NCBI RefSeq assembly: GCF_019396355.1 | Contig: NZ_JAHKRK010000008.1 | Location: 18,628 to 82,627 of the forward strand | Direction: 5' to 3' | DNA length: 64,000 nucleotides | Origin: Pseudonocardia nigra | Lineage (GTDB): Bacteria; Actinomycetota; Actinomycetes; Mycobacteriales; Pseudonocardiaceae | Shown: piece by piece, positions 17,634 through 25,534 of the stretch | Position numbering within the stretch: position 1 is the stretch's first letter | Layout of the letters: each line of letters opens with the position of its first letter | Notes under the pieces: model-generated | The model's input: the letters and a program-made list of their open reading frames with translations, nothing else | Database searches by the model: none | What the model was told of the DNA's origin: nothing | Position numbers and translations under genes: made by a program

Positions 17634-18818
17634 TCACATCCCGTCAACGGCCGTTGCGGCAGCCTCCGACACGCGGGATGCGACGGCGGTGGCGACACGC
17701 GGATCGAACGGGCTCGGCACGATCCGGTCGGGCGCGAGGTCGTCCCGCGCAACCGCGAAGATCGCCTCCGCCGCGGCGAGCTTCATCTTCTCGGTGATGC
17801 GGCACGCGCCGACGTCGAGCGCGCCGCGGAAGACGCCGGGGAAGGCGAGCACGTTGTTGATCTGGTTCGGGAAGTCGCTGCGCCCGGTGGCGACGATCGC
17901 GGCGTGCCGGGCCGCGACCTCGGGGTGCACCTCGGGGTCCGGGTTGGAGAGCGCGAACACGATCCCCTCCGGCGCCATGAGCTCGAGCAGCTCCTCGGCC
18001 AGCCGCGCGCCGGACAGCCCGACGAACACGTCGGCGCCCGCCATCGCCTCGGCCGGCCCGCCGCTGATCCCGCGCGGGTTGGTGACGCCGGCGACCAGCG
18101 CCTTCTCCCCCGTGACCCCGGCCCTGCCGGGCACGAGCACGCCCCGGGAGTCCAGGACCGTGACGTCCGAGGCCCCGGCCGCGAGCAGGATCCGGGCGCA
18201 CGCCACCCCGGCCGCCCCGGCCCCGGACACGACGATCCGCAGGTCGGCCAGCTCCCGGCCCTGCACGGCGCACGCCCCACGGAGGGCGGCGAGCAGCACG
18301 ATGGCCGTGCCGTGCTGGTCGTCGTGCATGACCGGGCAGTCCAGCGCCTCGACGAGCCTGCGCTCCAGCTCGAAGCAGCGCGGCGCCGCCACGTCCTACA
18401 GGTTGACCGCCCCGAAGCTCGGGCGCAGCCGGACCAGCGTCTCGACGATCTCGTCGACGTCGGTGGTGTCGAGCACGATCGGGATCGAGTCGAGCCCGCC
18501 GAACACCTTGAACAGCGCCGACTTGCCCTCCATCACCGGCAGCGCCGCCCGGGGGCCGATGTCGCCGAGCCCGAGCACGGCGGTGCCGTCGCTCACGACG
18601 GCGACCAGCCGGTTCGTCCAGGTGTAGCGGGCGGCGAGGGCCGGGTCGGCCGCGATCGCCCGGCTGACCTCGGCGACGCCGGGGGTGTAGGCCACCGCCA
18701 GGTCGCGCGCGTCGGCGAGCGGGGCCGTGAGTCCCGTGGCGAGCTTGCCGCCGCCGTGCGCGGCGAAGATCTCTTCCCGGGTCGGGGCCGGGCGGGTGCG
18801 TTCGGGGACCATCGTCAT
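17634..18818 (-). pseudogene. NAD-type malic enzyme with in-frame amber codon
   Basis: The frame runs 395 codons from ATG 18818 and is interrupted only by TAG at 18396-18398 (codon 141). The first part has AVAYTPGVAEVSRAIA and the Lys-containing VMEGKSALFKVFGG; the second has VMHDDQHGTA and the dinucleotide motif VVSGAGAAGVACARIL. Homologues read NLEDVAAPRCFE at the break, so GAG to TAG is the simplest change. The enzyme converts malate to pyruvate and CO2. As it stands, only a 140-residue fragment would be made unless the stop is read through or is a base-call error. Confidence 0.88.
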
Positions 18819-19100
18819 CTTCTGTCGCGTTCCTCACGTCTCGACGCGCACGGGCGGCGCGCAGGGTGCTCAGGTGGGGCGTCCCCCCTTCGAGGGGCGC
18901 TCGCTCGCCGTGCACCGGAGGTCGCGGGTGTCAACCGATTCGCGGTGCCGGACGGCCTCTCGCGGAGCGGGCCGCCGGATGAGGCGGCCCGTGCCGACGA
19001 GGTTCGGCTGTCGGGTACGTGGGCATCCTAGCCAGTGGGACGGCAGCGTCCTTGATCAAGACCCGGAACGTGCCGTAAGGCACAGCGGAACAGCCGCCCG

Positions 19101-19403
19101 TCAGCGTGCACGCAGCCGGCCCGGTCGCGGCCAGAGCCGCCACCGCACGACCGCGAGGACCTCGGCCGGGCCGAGCTCGCGGGAGTCGGTCGACCCGAAC
19201 GAGTTGTCCCCGTGCACGTACCAGCCGGGCCCGTCGGGACGCACGGCCCGCTTCACCGACAGCTGGCCGGGCCGGGCGGGCCAGCGGACGAGCACGACGT
19301 CGCCCGCAGCGACCGCGGCGCCGAACCGGACCAGCACGACGTCGCCGTCCCGCAGCGTCGGGGACATCGACGGCCCCCGTACGCCCACCCTGCGCCAGCG
19401 CAC
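19101..19403 (-). CDS. sodX: Nickel superoxide dismutase maturation protease (S26 signal-peptidase type)
   Basis: A 100-residue S26-family protease with the catalytic Ser in GPSMSPTLRDGD and the catalytic Lys in LSVKRAV, then HGDNSFGSTDSRELG. GTG 19403 is chosen because the ATG at 19367 would remove the Ser that precedes it; a GAGGGGG ribosome site supports it. It is divergent from sodN, and proteases of this type cut the SodN propeptide to expose the nickel-binding His1. No membrane anchor is visible, as for other SodX proteins. Confidence 0.92.
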   Translation of the reverse strand: MRWRRVGVRGPSMSPTLRDGDVVLVRFGAAVAAGDVVLVRWPARPGQLSVKRAVRPDGPGWYVHGDNSFGSTDSRELGPAEVLAVVRWRLWPRPGRLRAR

Positions 19404-19487
19404 CCCAACCCCCTCGCCACCCTGCTGCGCCCCGGCCCCGAGAGTAGTGTCGGGCCCGCCAGAACGATCACCATCCAGGGAGGAATC

Positions 19488-19904
19488 ATGCGGCTGCTGT
19501 CCCGCATTCTCCGCCCGCGGCTGGAGGCCACCGCGCACTGCGACCTCCCCTGCGGCGTGTACGACCCGGCCCAGGCCCGGATCGAGGCCGAGTCGGTCAA
19601 GGCGATCCAGGAGAAGTACCAGGGCAACGAGGACCCGGAGTTCCGCACGCGGGCCATCCAGATCAAGGAGCAGCGCGCGGACCTGGTCAAGCACCACCTG
19701 TGGGTGCTGTGGACCGACTACTTCAAGCCCCCGCACTTCGAGAAGTACCCGGAGCTGCACGAGCTGTTCAACAAGGCCACCAAGAAGGCGGGCGGCGGCG
19801 CAGGCGGCGCCAAGTCCTCGATGGACCCCGCCACCGGCCAGGAGCTGCTCGACCTCATCGCCCAGATCGACAAGATCTTCTGGGAGACCAAGCAGGCCTC
19901 CTGA
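19488..19904 (+). CDS. sodN: Nickel superoxide dismutase
   Basis: A 138-residue protein with a 16-residue propeptide (MRLLSRILRPRLEATA) followed by the nickel hook HCDLPCGVYDPAQ, in which His1, Cys2 and Cys6 of the mature enzyme bind Ni. The rest forms the four-helix bundle of the hexameric enzyme. It converts superoxide to oxygen and peroxide in the cytoplasm. A strong GGGAGGAATC ribosome site precedes ATG 19488. The divergent sodX supplies the processing protease. Nickel-dependent control by Nur is usual in relatives, but no site was identified. Confidence 0.97.
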   Translation: MRLLSRILRPRLEATAHCDLPCGVYDPAQARIEAESVKAIQEKYQGNEDPEFRTRAIQIKEQRADLVKHHLWVLWTDYFKPPHFEKYPELHELFNKATKKAGGGAGGAKSSMDPATGQELLDLIAQIDKIFWETKQAS

Positions 19905-19916
19905 CCGATACCTGGG

Positions 19917-19965
19917 GAAGCGGCGCTGACCAGCGGAGACCTCATCCGTCGGTCAGCGTCGCTTC
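19917..19965 (+). terminator. Terminator-like hairpin after sodN
   Basis: GAAGCGGCGCTGACC (19917-19931) pairs with GGTCAGCGTCGCTTC (19951-19965) with one mismatch, giving a 15-bp GC-rich stem 12 bases after the sodN stop. There is no clear U-tract, as is common in actinobacteria. Confidence 0.8.
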
Positions 19966-20011
19966 TCGTTGTCGGGTGGTCTTCCACGGCCCACACACGG
20001 CCCGATGCAGC

Positions 20012-20386
20012 GTTCCGGACAGCTGTCTGCTGCTGGGCTCGGTCCACCTGCATCCGCGGCCGCCGCGCCGCGACGTGCTCGCGAGCAGGGTGGGCGATCT
20101 GCCGGACCGCGGCCAGGGTTCTGCCCATCACCTCGGCGATCTCGTGGTACGGCGTCTCGAACACCTCGCGCAGCGCGAACTGCCCGCTCGGCCGGACCGA
20201 GGGCCTCCAGCACGGTGGGCATGGCGATCGAGACGTTCTCGGCGAGCTCGGCGTCCTCGGCCACATCGGGACCGGTGAGCAGCGGCTCGGGCAGCCCTTC
20301 CCCGACGTACTCCTCGACGGCGGCGGGGCGCCGAATCGGAGCCGGTTCAGCGCCTGCGGGGTGACCATCCGGACCAGATGGGCGAG
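20012..20386 (-). pseudogene. Remnant of a SigJ-like ECF sigma factor
   Basis: Recognisable pieces appear in order but in different frames: AHLVRMVTPQALNRLR (about 20336-20380), then AVEEYVGEGLPEPLL and AELAENVSIAMPTVLEALG, then ALREVFETPYHEIAEVMG, AAVRQIAHPAREHVAARRP and MQVDRAQQQTAV (to about 20012). These match the region 2-4 segment of SigJ/ECF41-type sigma factors, which carry a C-terminal SnoaL-like domain. Here the N-terminus and that domain are gone, and at least two frameshifts are needed. It is a decayed gene. Confidence 0.75.
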
Positions 20387-20640
20387 TCGGCATGGAGACA
20401 CCGGCCACGAATCGGATGTGACACGGCGACGCGCCCACGACCGGACCGACGTGACGGGCGTAGGCGCTCCACCACCTTGCGGCGGCGACACCTCGACCCC
20501 GGGCTGGATAGCGTCGGCGCGTCATCGGAGCGGGAAAGGACGCCAGTGCGAACGACGAGCACGCCTTTGGCGGGATCACGCGACATCACACGGACGGCCG
20601 CAGCGCCGTGCACCCGCCGACGAGGGGCGGTGGACGCGGC

Positions 20641-21597
20641 GTGAGCGCGTTCCGCCTCGCCCTGCTCGACGACTACCAGGACGTCGCCCTGGACCTGCTG
20701 GAGCTGCCCGACGGCGTCGCGGCGGTGGCGTTCGCCGACCACGTCGCGGACCCGGCGCGGCTGGTCGCGCGGCTCGCCGGCTTCGACGCCGTGGTGTGCA
20801 TGCGGGAGCGGACGCCGATCACCGCGGAGGTCCTCGCCGGGCTGCCCGGCCTCCGGCTGCTGATCACCACCGGGATGCGGAACGACGCGATCGACGTCGC
20901 GGCGGCGCAGGCCCGGGGCATCCCCGTCTGCGGCACCGGGGCCGGCACCGGGCGCGCCTCGACCACTGAGCACACCTGGGCGCTGCTGCTCGCGCTCGCC
21001 CGCCGGATCCCGGCGCAGGACGCAGCGGTCCGGGCGGGCGGCTGGCAGCTCGGGCTCGGCACCGTGCTGGCCGGCCGGACCCTGGGGCTGGTCGGGCTGG
21101 GCAACCTCGGCGCCGCGATGGTGCCCGTCGCCCGCGCGCTGGGCATGCGGGTGACGGCGTGGAGCCGCAACCTCACCGACGCCCGCGCGGCGGAGGTCGG
21201 CGTCGAGCGGTTGGAGCACGACGCGTTCTTCGCCGACGCCGACGTCGTCAGCGTGCACCTGAAGCTGTCCGCCCGGTCCGTCGACACGATCGCCGCGCCC
21301 GAGTTCGCGCTGATGAAGCCGACCGCGCTGCTGGTCAACACCTCGCGCGGGCCGATCGTGAACGAGGCCGCGCTGCTGGACGCACTGCGGCAGCACCGGA
21401 TCGGCGGGGCCGCGCTGGACGTCTACGACGTCGAGCCGCTGCCGCTCGACCACCCGCTGCGGCGCGCCCCGAACACCGTGCTCTCCCCGCACACCGGTTA
21501 CGTCAGCGTCGAGTCGTACCGGGAGTACTTCACCGACGTGGCCGAGGACGTCCGCGCCTTCCTCGCCGGTTCCCCGGTCCGCGTGCTGGAGCCCTGA
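20641..21597 (+). CDS. D-2-hydroxyacid dehydrogenase family protein
   Basis: A 318-residue NAD-dependent enzyme of the phosphoglycerate dehydrogenase superfamily. The nucleotide motif GLVGLGNLGAAM lies near residue 150; the catalytic Arg is in VNTSRGPIVNE, the Glu in DVYDVEPLP and the His in LSPHTGYVS. Such enzymes interconvert 2-hydroxy and 2-keto acids. GTG 20641 follows GAGGGG. The substrate is unknown; no neighbouring pathway genes point to one. Confidence 0.9.
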   Translation: MSAFRLALLDDYQDVALDLLELPDGVAAVAFADHVADPARLVARLAGFDAVVCMRERTPITAEVLAGLPGLRLLITTGMRNDAIDVAAAQARGIPVCGTGAGTGRASTTEHTWALLLALARRIPAQDAAVRAGGWQLGLGTVLAGRTLGLVGLGNLGAAMVPVARALGMRVTAWSRNLTDARAAEVGVERLEHDAFFADADVVSVHLKLSARSVDTIAAPEFALMKPTALLVNTSRGPIVNEAALLDALRQHRIGGAALDVYDVEPLPLDHPLRRAPNTVLSPHTGYVSVESYREYFTDVAEDVRAFLAGSPVRVLEP

Positions 21598-21749
21598 CAC
21601 CGGTTGACGGGCGCACGGACCCGGGATGAACACTTCACATACTCACACTCCTTGCATAGATATTCTCACTCGATAGTGGGACGATGGCCACGTTGCGCGT
21701 GCGGTGCGTCACTCCCTGCCGCACTGCGCCCCACGTCCCCTCCGAAAGG

Positions 21750-22916
21750 ATGACTGTGAGGAAGTCCGTGCTCGCGGCGCTCGGCGCCGCACTCGCCGCC
21801 GCGGCGCTCGCCGTGACCACCCCGGCCGCGGCCGCCGCACCGCCCGTGGACATGGACCGGATGCCGCTGCACATCCACGGTGGCGCCTGGCCGACCAGCC
21901 ACGTGCAGGGCGTCGCGGTCGATGCGAAGAACGGCTACATGTACTGGTCGTTCACCCAGATCCTGGTGAAGACCGACCTCGCCGGAAACGTCGTCGGCAC
22001 CGTCGAGGGCCTGACCGGGCACCTGGGCGACCTCGATCTCAACCCCCGCGACGGGCGGGTCTACGGGTCGCTGGAGTACAAGGCGCAGGAGGCCTTCTAC
22101 ATCGCGATCTTCGACGTCGACCGGATCGACCGGGCGGGAATGCGCGCCGAGACCGACGGCATCATGACGACCGTCCACCTCGAGGAGGTCGTCGAGGACT
22201 TCACCGCGGACATGGACGGCAACGGCGTCTTCGACGGCGACACCGCGAACACCCCCGACCACCGCTACGGCAGCAGCGGTATCGACGGGGTCGCGTTCGG
22301 CCCGACCTTCGGCAAGAAGAACGGCAAGGCGAACCTCATGGTCGCCTACGGCGTCTACTCGAACACTGAGCGGACCGACAACGACCACCAGGTCGTCCTC
22401 GAGTACGACGTGTCGCAGTGGCACAAGTACGAGCGGCCGCTGCGCCAGTCGGCGCCGCACCGCAGCGGGCCTGCCGAGTACGACGGGAAGTACTTCCTCC
22501 GCACCGGGAACACCACCTACGGGGTGCAGAACCTCGAGTACGACGCCCACCAGGGGCACTGGCTGATGGCCGTCTACGAGGGCAAGAAGCCGGAGTTCCC
22601 GAACTACTCGTTCTTCGTCGTGGACGGGGCCGCTGCGCCCGCCGAGGGGGAGATCGTCGGTCAGCCGGCGCCGGAGCGGGGCACGCTGCTGAGCCTGCTG
22701 CCCGCCGGCCTGCACGATCCGGCCTCGGGCACCTACGGGTGGGAGTTCCACGGCAACTACGGCATCGTCTCGCTCGACAACGGCTACTTCTACGTGGCCG
22801 AGGGCAAGCGCGTGGAGCAGGACGGCGTCGCCAAACAGGACGCCGACGTCTACCTCTACCGCTGGACCGGCCAGGCCCCCACACCGTTCGAGCGGGTCAC
22901 CACGCCGGTCGGCTGA
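21750..22916 (+). CDS. Secreted protein of unknown function
   Basis: A 388-residue protein with a Sec signal peptide (VRKSVLAALGAALAAAALAV, cleavage after AAAA-type residues near 30). The mature part has repeated beta-type segments such as VQGVAVDAKNGYMYWSFTQI, LDLNPRDGRVYGSLEY and WEFHGNYGIVSLDNGYFYV, suggesting a beta-propeller-like secreted fold. An acidic DMDGNGVFDGDT loop could bind calcium. No catalytic motif is recognised. A 53-nt hairpin follows the stop. Confidence 0.75.
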   Translation: MTVRKSVLAALGAALAAAALAVTTPAAAAAPPVDMDRMPLHIHGGAWPTSHVQGVAVDAKNGYMYWSFTQILVKTDLAGNVVGTVEGLTGHLGDLDLNPRDGRVYGSLEYKAQEAFYIAIFDVDRIDRAGMRAETDGIMTTVHLEEVVEDFTADMDGNGVFDGDTANTPDHRYGSSGIDGVAFGPTFGKKNGKANLMVAYGVYSNTERTDNDHQVVLEYDVSQWHKYERPLRQSAPHRSGPAEYDGKYFLRTGNTTYGVQNLEYDAHQGHWLMAVYEGKKPEFPNYSFFVVDGAAAPAEGEIVGQPAPERGTLLSLLPAGLHDPASGTYGWEFHGNYGIVSLDNGYFYVAEGKRVEQDGVAKQDADVYLYRWTGQAPTPFERVTTPVG

Positions 22917-22934
22917 CCACGCACCCGGCGCTGA

Positions 22935-22987
22935 TGCAGCAAAGCCACTTTCACGCAACGCCGTGGCGGGAAAGTGGCTTTGCTGCA
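22935..22987. repeat. Palindromic repeat, family A copy 1
   Basis: An 18-bp perfect stem, TGCAGCAAAGCCACTTTC (22935-22952) with its inverse at 22970-22987, encloses a 17-nt loop. It shares the core GTGGCTTTGCTGC with the copies at 29078 and 56440. It sits between two plus-strand genes and could end transcription of the secreted-protein gene. Confidence 0.85.
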
Positions 22988-23005
22988 ACTCGGCAGCCCG
23001 GGCGT

Positions 23006-23011
23006 TAGCCT
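23006..23011 (+). promoter_or_regulatory. -10 hexamer of the histidine phosphatase gene
   Basis: TAGCCT lies 7 nt upstream of ATG 23019 with no ribosome site between, suggesting a leaderless transcript. Confidence 0.6.
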
Positions 23012-23018
23012 CGCGATC

Positions 23019-23618
23019 ATGACGGTCGGGCGCGTGTTCCTCCTGCGGCACGGCGAGACCGAGTGGTCGGCCTCGGGGAAGCACACCGGCCGCAGCGACA
23101 TCCCGCTCACCGAACGCGGGCGCAGACTCGCCGTGGCCGCGGGCGAGCTCGGGCGGACGCTGCGCGGCGACGACCCGCCTGCGCTGGTGCTCACCAGCCC
23201 GCGCGGCCGCGCCCGTGACACCGCCGAGCTCGCCGGGCTGCGGATCGACCGCGTCGACGAACGGCTCGCCGAGTGGGACTACGGCGAGGCGGAGGGCCGC
23301 ACCACTCCCGAGATCCGGGAGACCGTGCCGGGGTGGACGGTCTGGACCCACACCTGTCCCGGCGGCGAGACGCCCGACGAGGTGGCCCGCCGCGCCGACG
23401 ACCTGCTCGCCGACGTGCGCACGGCGCTCGGCGGCGGCGACGTCGTACTCGTCGGGCACGGCCACTTCAGCCGCGTGCTGATCGCACGCTGGATCGGGCT
23501 GCCCGCCACGGAGGGCGTCCGGTTCGCGATGGAGGCGGCCTCCTGGGCCGTGCTGGGCGACGAGCGCGGCGTTCCGCGGCTCGACCACGTGAACGTCCGC
23601 CCCATGGAGCTTGGGTAG
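23019..23618 (+). CDS. Histidine phosphatase family protein
   Basis: A 199-residue phosphatase of the phosphoglycerate mutase-like superfamily. The catalytic motif LLRHGETEWS is near residue 8, with conserved Arg in SPRGRARDTAEL, Glu in LAEWDYGEAEG and the second His in LVGHGHFSRVL. It hydrolyses phosphomonoesters through a phosphohistidine. Actinobacterial homologues are annotated as acid phosphatases; the substrate is not fixed by sequence. The stop codon TAG is part of the -10 hexamer of the following gene. Confidence 0.9.
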   Translation: MTVGRVFLLRHGETEWSASGKHTGRSDIPLTERGRRLAVAAGELGRTLRGDDPPALVLTSPRGRARDTAELAGLRIDRVDERLAEWDYGEAEGRTTPEIRETVPGWTVWTHTCPGGETPDEVARRADDLLADVRTALGGGDVVLVGHGHFSRVLIARWIGLPATEGVRFAMEAASWAVLGDERGVPRLDHVNVRPMELG

Positions 23619-23621
23619 CGT
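23616..23621 (+). promoter_or_regulatory. -10 hexamer of the GNAT gene
   Basis: TAGCGT starts on the stop codon of the phosphatase gene and lies 7 nt before GTG 23629, consistent with a leaderless transcript. Confidence 0.55.
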
Positions 23622-23628
23622 CCCGCCC

Positions 23629-24099
23629 GTGATCCGTCCGATCGAGCCGGGCGACGTGCCCGCCGTCGTCACGCTCGTGCACGAGCTCGCCGCCTACGAG
23701 CGCGAGCCCGACTCCTGCCACCTGGCCGAGCACCAGCTCGCCGGCGCCCTCTTCGGGGCGGGGCCCGCGCTGTTCGGGCACGTGGCCGAGGTCGACGGCG
23801 AGGTCGTGGGCTGCGCGTTGTGGTTCCTCAACTTCTCGACGTGGCGTGGGGTGCACGGGGTGTACCTGGAGGACCTCTACGTCCGGCCGGCGCATCGCGG
23901 CCGCGGGCTCGGGCGGGCCCTGCTGGCCACGTTGGCGGCCGTCTGCGCCGAGCGGGGCTACGGCCGCCTGGAGTGGTCGGTGCTGGACTGGAACGAGCCC
24001 TCGATCGCGTTCTACCGCGCGCTCGGCGCCGTGGGGATGGACGAGTGGACGACGTTCCGCCTCGACGGGGACGCGCTCGCCGCGCTGGCCCACGGGTGA
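23629..24099 (+). CDS. GNAT N-acetyltransferase, diamine acetyltransferase-like
   Basis: A 156-residue acetyltransferase with the GNAT beta-sheet motif VYLEDLYVRPAHRGRGLGRALL (acetyl-CoA loop RGRGLG), followed by WSVLDWNEPSIAFYRALGA. The LEDLYV and DWN-FY pattern resembles spermidine/diamine acetyltransferases. GTG 23629 is supported by a -10-like TAGCGT 7 nt upstream. It would use acetyl-CoA to modify a small amine in the cytoplasm. Confidence 0.9.
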   Translation: MIRPIEPGDVPAVVTLVHELAAYEREPDSCHLAEHQLAGALFGAGPALFGHVAEVDGEVVGCALWFLNFSTWRGVHGVYLEDLYVRPAHRGRGLGRALLATLAAVCAERGYGRLEWSVLDWNEPSIAFYRALGAVGMDEWTTFRLDGDALAALAHG

Positions 24100-24102
24100 G
24101 CG

Positions 24103-24528
24103 TCAGCGCGGGGGGTCTCCGGCGTCCAGCCCCATCGACCACTGCCGCGACCGCTCGCTGATCAGCAGGAGGAACGTGCTGATCACGAGCGCGCCCGCGA
24201 GGATCCCGAGCAGCAGCTGGCGGGACGGGCCGAGCAGCGAGTAGACGACCGGCAGCAGGAGCAGCTGCGCCACGATCGCCGGCGTGCGCGCCCACCGGTG
24301 GCCGGTGACCAGCCCGATCCCGACGGCGAGCAGCGCGGCGCCGATCACGAGGAAGTAGGCGGCCTCGCCGAGGGTGTTGCCGATGCCCAGATCGGCCGAC
24401 GGCGAGCGCAGCGCCAGCACCACCGCGAACCCGATCCCGAGCAGCGCCTGCGCGCCGACCAGCGCACCGGCCACCTTGATCTGCGGCGGCGGACCGGCGG
24501 CCCCGTCCGCCCGTTCCTCAGAGGTCAC
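24103..24528 (-). CDS. Small integral membrane protein
   Basis: A 141-residue protein with four predicted helices (VAGALVGAQALLGIGFAVVL, AAYFLVIGAALLAVGIGLV, PAIVAQLLLLPVVYSLLG, LLLGILAGALVISTFLLLI). GTG 24528 follows a leaderless-type TATCCT. It is widespread in actinobacteria as an unnamed membrane protein; function unknown. It converges on the acetyltransferase gene with three bases between the stops. Confidence 0.7.
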   Translation of the reverse strand: MTSEERADGAAGPPPQIKVAGALVGAQALLGIGFAVVLALRSPSADLGIGNTLGEAAYFLVIGAALLAVGIGLVTGHRWARTPAIVAQLLLLPVVYSLLGPSRQLLLGILAGALVISTFLLLISERSRQWSMGLDAGDPPR

Positions 24529-24534
24529 GGGGCG

Positions 24535-24540
24535 AGGATA
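24535..24540 (-). promoter_or_regulatory. -10 hexamer of the membrane protein gene
   Basis: TATCCT on the minus strand lies 6 nt before GTG 24528, the leaderless arrangement seen repeatedly in this window. Confidence 0.55.
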
Positions 24541-24979
24541 TGCCCGCAGCGAGCGGCGGCGACGTGGAATGCCCCGCCACTGCACGCCGTTGTTTCCTGG
24601 TGCGGCCGGCGCACGGCCACTGCGGAGATCGGTCACCGTCACGGTTCCGAGGCGTGTTCGGCGCGCTACGGGTCGTCGTGTCAGAGGCGCAGTTCGTCGC
24701 AGCGGAACGCGTTCCTTCACTCCGCTGAGTGACCAAATGTGTCCATTCACCGATGCTTGTGGACCGTCCAGCCGATAAGGGCTCGCACCAGGACAAACGG
24801 TGGCCCAAGGTGGTCATGGACAAGCGAGCGATCGCGGGGGAACTCCCTCGCATGGTCTGCCGGAAGCCGGGGTAACCGGAGCTGGTGGGCGGGCCGAGAT
24901 CCATCGCTCATCGTCACGGCGACGCGACAACGAGAACACGAGCAGTAACCCATCGTGTCGGGCGTCGTTGCGATGAGTG
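24541..24979. other. Gene-free stretch upstream of whiB1
   Basis: About 440 bp with no supported gene. It contains a perfect 12-bp palindrome GGAACGCGTTCC (24704-24715) and a hairpin TCACTC-CGCT-GAGTGA (24717-24732). Short reading frames here lack coding character. The stretch may hold distal control of whiB1 or a small RNA; nothing firm can be said. Confidence 0.4.
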
Positions 24980-24995
24980 GGTGAGAGCACTCACC
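24980..24995. promoter_or_regulatory. CRP-like site 1 upstream of whiB1
   Basis: GGTGA-GAGCAC-TCACC matches the TGTGA-N6-TCACA architecture of cAMP receptor protein sites. It is centred about 127 bp before ATG 25115. The M. tuberculosis whiB1 promoter is known to be controlled by CRP (Rv3676). Confidence 0.65.
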
Positions 24996-25030
24996 TGGGT
25001 GGACCTTGACCCTTGAAGATCGAGCGCGCT

Positions 25031-25046
25031 CGTGAAAGTATTCACA
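25031..25046. promoter_or_regulatory. CRP-like site 2 upstream of whiB1
   Basis: CGTGA-AAGTAT-TCACA matches the CRP consensus more closely than site 1. Its centre lies 51 bp downstream of the first site and about 76 bp before the start codon. Confidence 0.7.
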
Positions 25047-25114
25047 AGCGCGGAAACACCGTGACAGACGATCGGCGCGACCCCGATCGCGCGAGTACAA
25101 GGAGCCGAGAGACC

Positions 25115-25366
25115 ATGGATTGGCGTCACCGCGCTATCTGCCGCGACGAGGACCCCGAGCTGTTCTTCCCCGTGGGGACGAGCGGTCCTGCGCTGCTGCA
25201 GATCGCCGAGGCCAAGACCGTCTGCCGGCGCTGCCCCGTGGTCACCGAGTGCCTCACCTGGGCACTCGAGAGCGGCCAGGATGCAGGCGTCTGGGGCGGC
25301 ATGAGCGAGGACGAGCGGCGGGCCCTCAAGCGCCGCAACGCGCGCACGCGCGCACGTACGGCCTGA
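25115..25366 (+). CDS. whiB1: WhiB1 iron-sulfur transcription factor
   Basis: An 83-residue Wbl protein closely matching WhiB1: MDWRHRAICRDEDPELFFPV, the four cluster Cys at positions 9, 37, 40 and 46 (CRRCPVVTEC), the GVWGGMSEDERR turn and the basic tail KRRNARTRARTA. WhiB1 carries a nitric-oxide-sensitive 4Fe-4S cluster, binds the sigma-A C-terminal region and is essential in mycobacteria. An AAGGAG ribosome site precedes ATG 25115. Two CRP-like sites lie upstream, as in M. tuberculosis. Confidence 0.96.
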   Translation: MDWRHRAICRDEDPELFFPVGTSGPALLQIAEAKTVCRRCPVVTECLTWALESGQDAGVWGGMSEDERRALKRRNARTRARTA

Positions 25367-25399
25367 TCTCCCCGCAGCATCTTCTCGCATCCCCCACCA

Positions 25400-25437
25400 C
25401 GGGCCCGGAAGCCGGACTGCACCCGGCTCCGGGCCCG
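25400..25437. terminator. Bidirectional terminator between whiB1 and pdtaS
   Basis: CGGGCCCGGAAGCCGG (25400-25415) pairs with CCGGCTCCGGGCCCG (25423-25437) around a 7-nt loop, with one bulge. It lies between two convergent genes and could serve both. Confidence 0.8.
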
Positions 25438-25534
25438 CGGTCGTTCCACCGGGCGCGCGAGGGGGCAGCTCCGGGGGAGGATCAACGGACCACGCGGCGA
25501 CCACGCAATCGGACCGTCGACCACGAACAACAGG

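Noticed and set aside
18390..18400. TAG as a recoded codon (pyrrolysine or suppressor)
   Set aside because: No supporting genes or stimulatory structure are visible; one nonsense change or a base error is simpler.
20347..21633. Long minus-strand frame opposite the D-2-hydroxyacid dehydrogenase
   Set aside because: It lies antisense to a gene with clear catalytic motifs and has the biased composition of GC-rich shadow frames.
24739..25100. Small genes in the whiB1 upstream region
   Set aside because: Short frames on both strands lack ribosome sites, domains and coding bias; the region carries regulatory sites instead.
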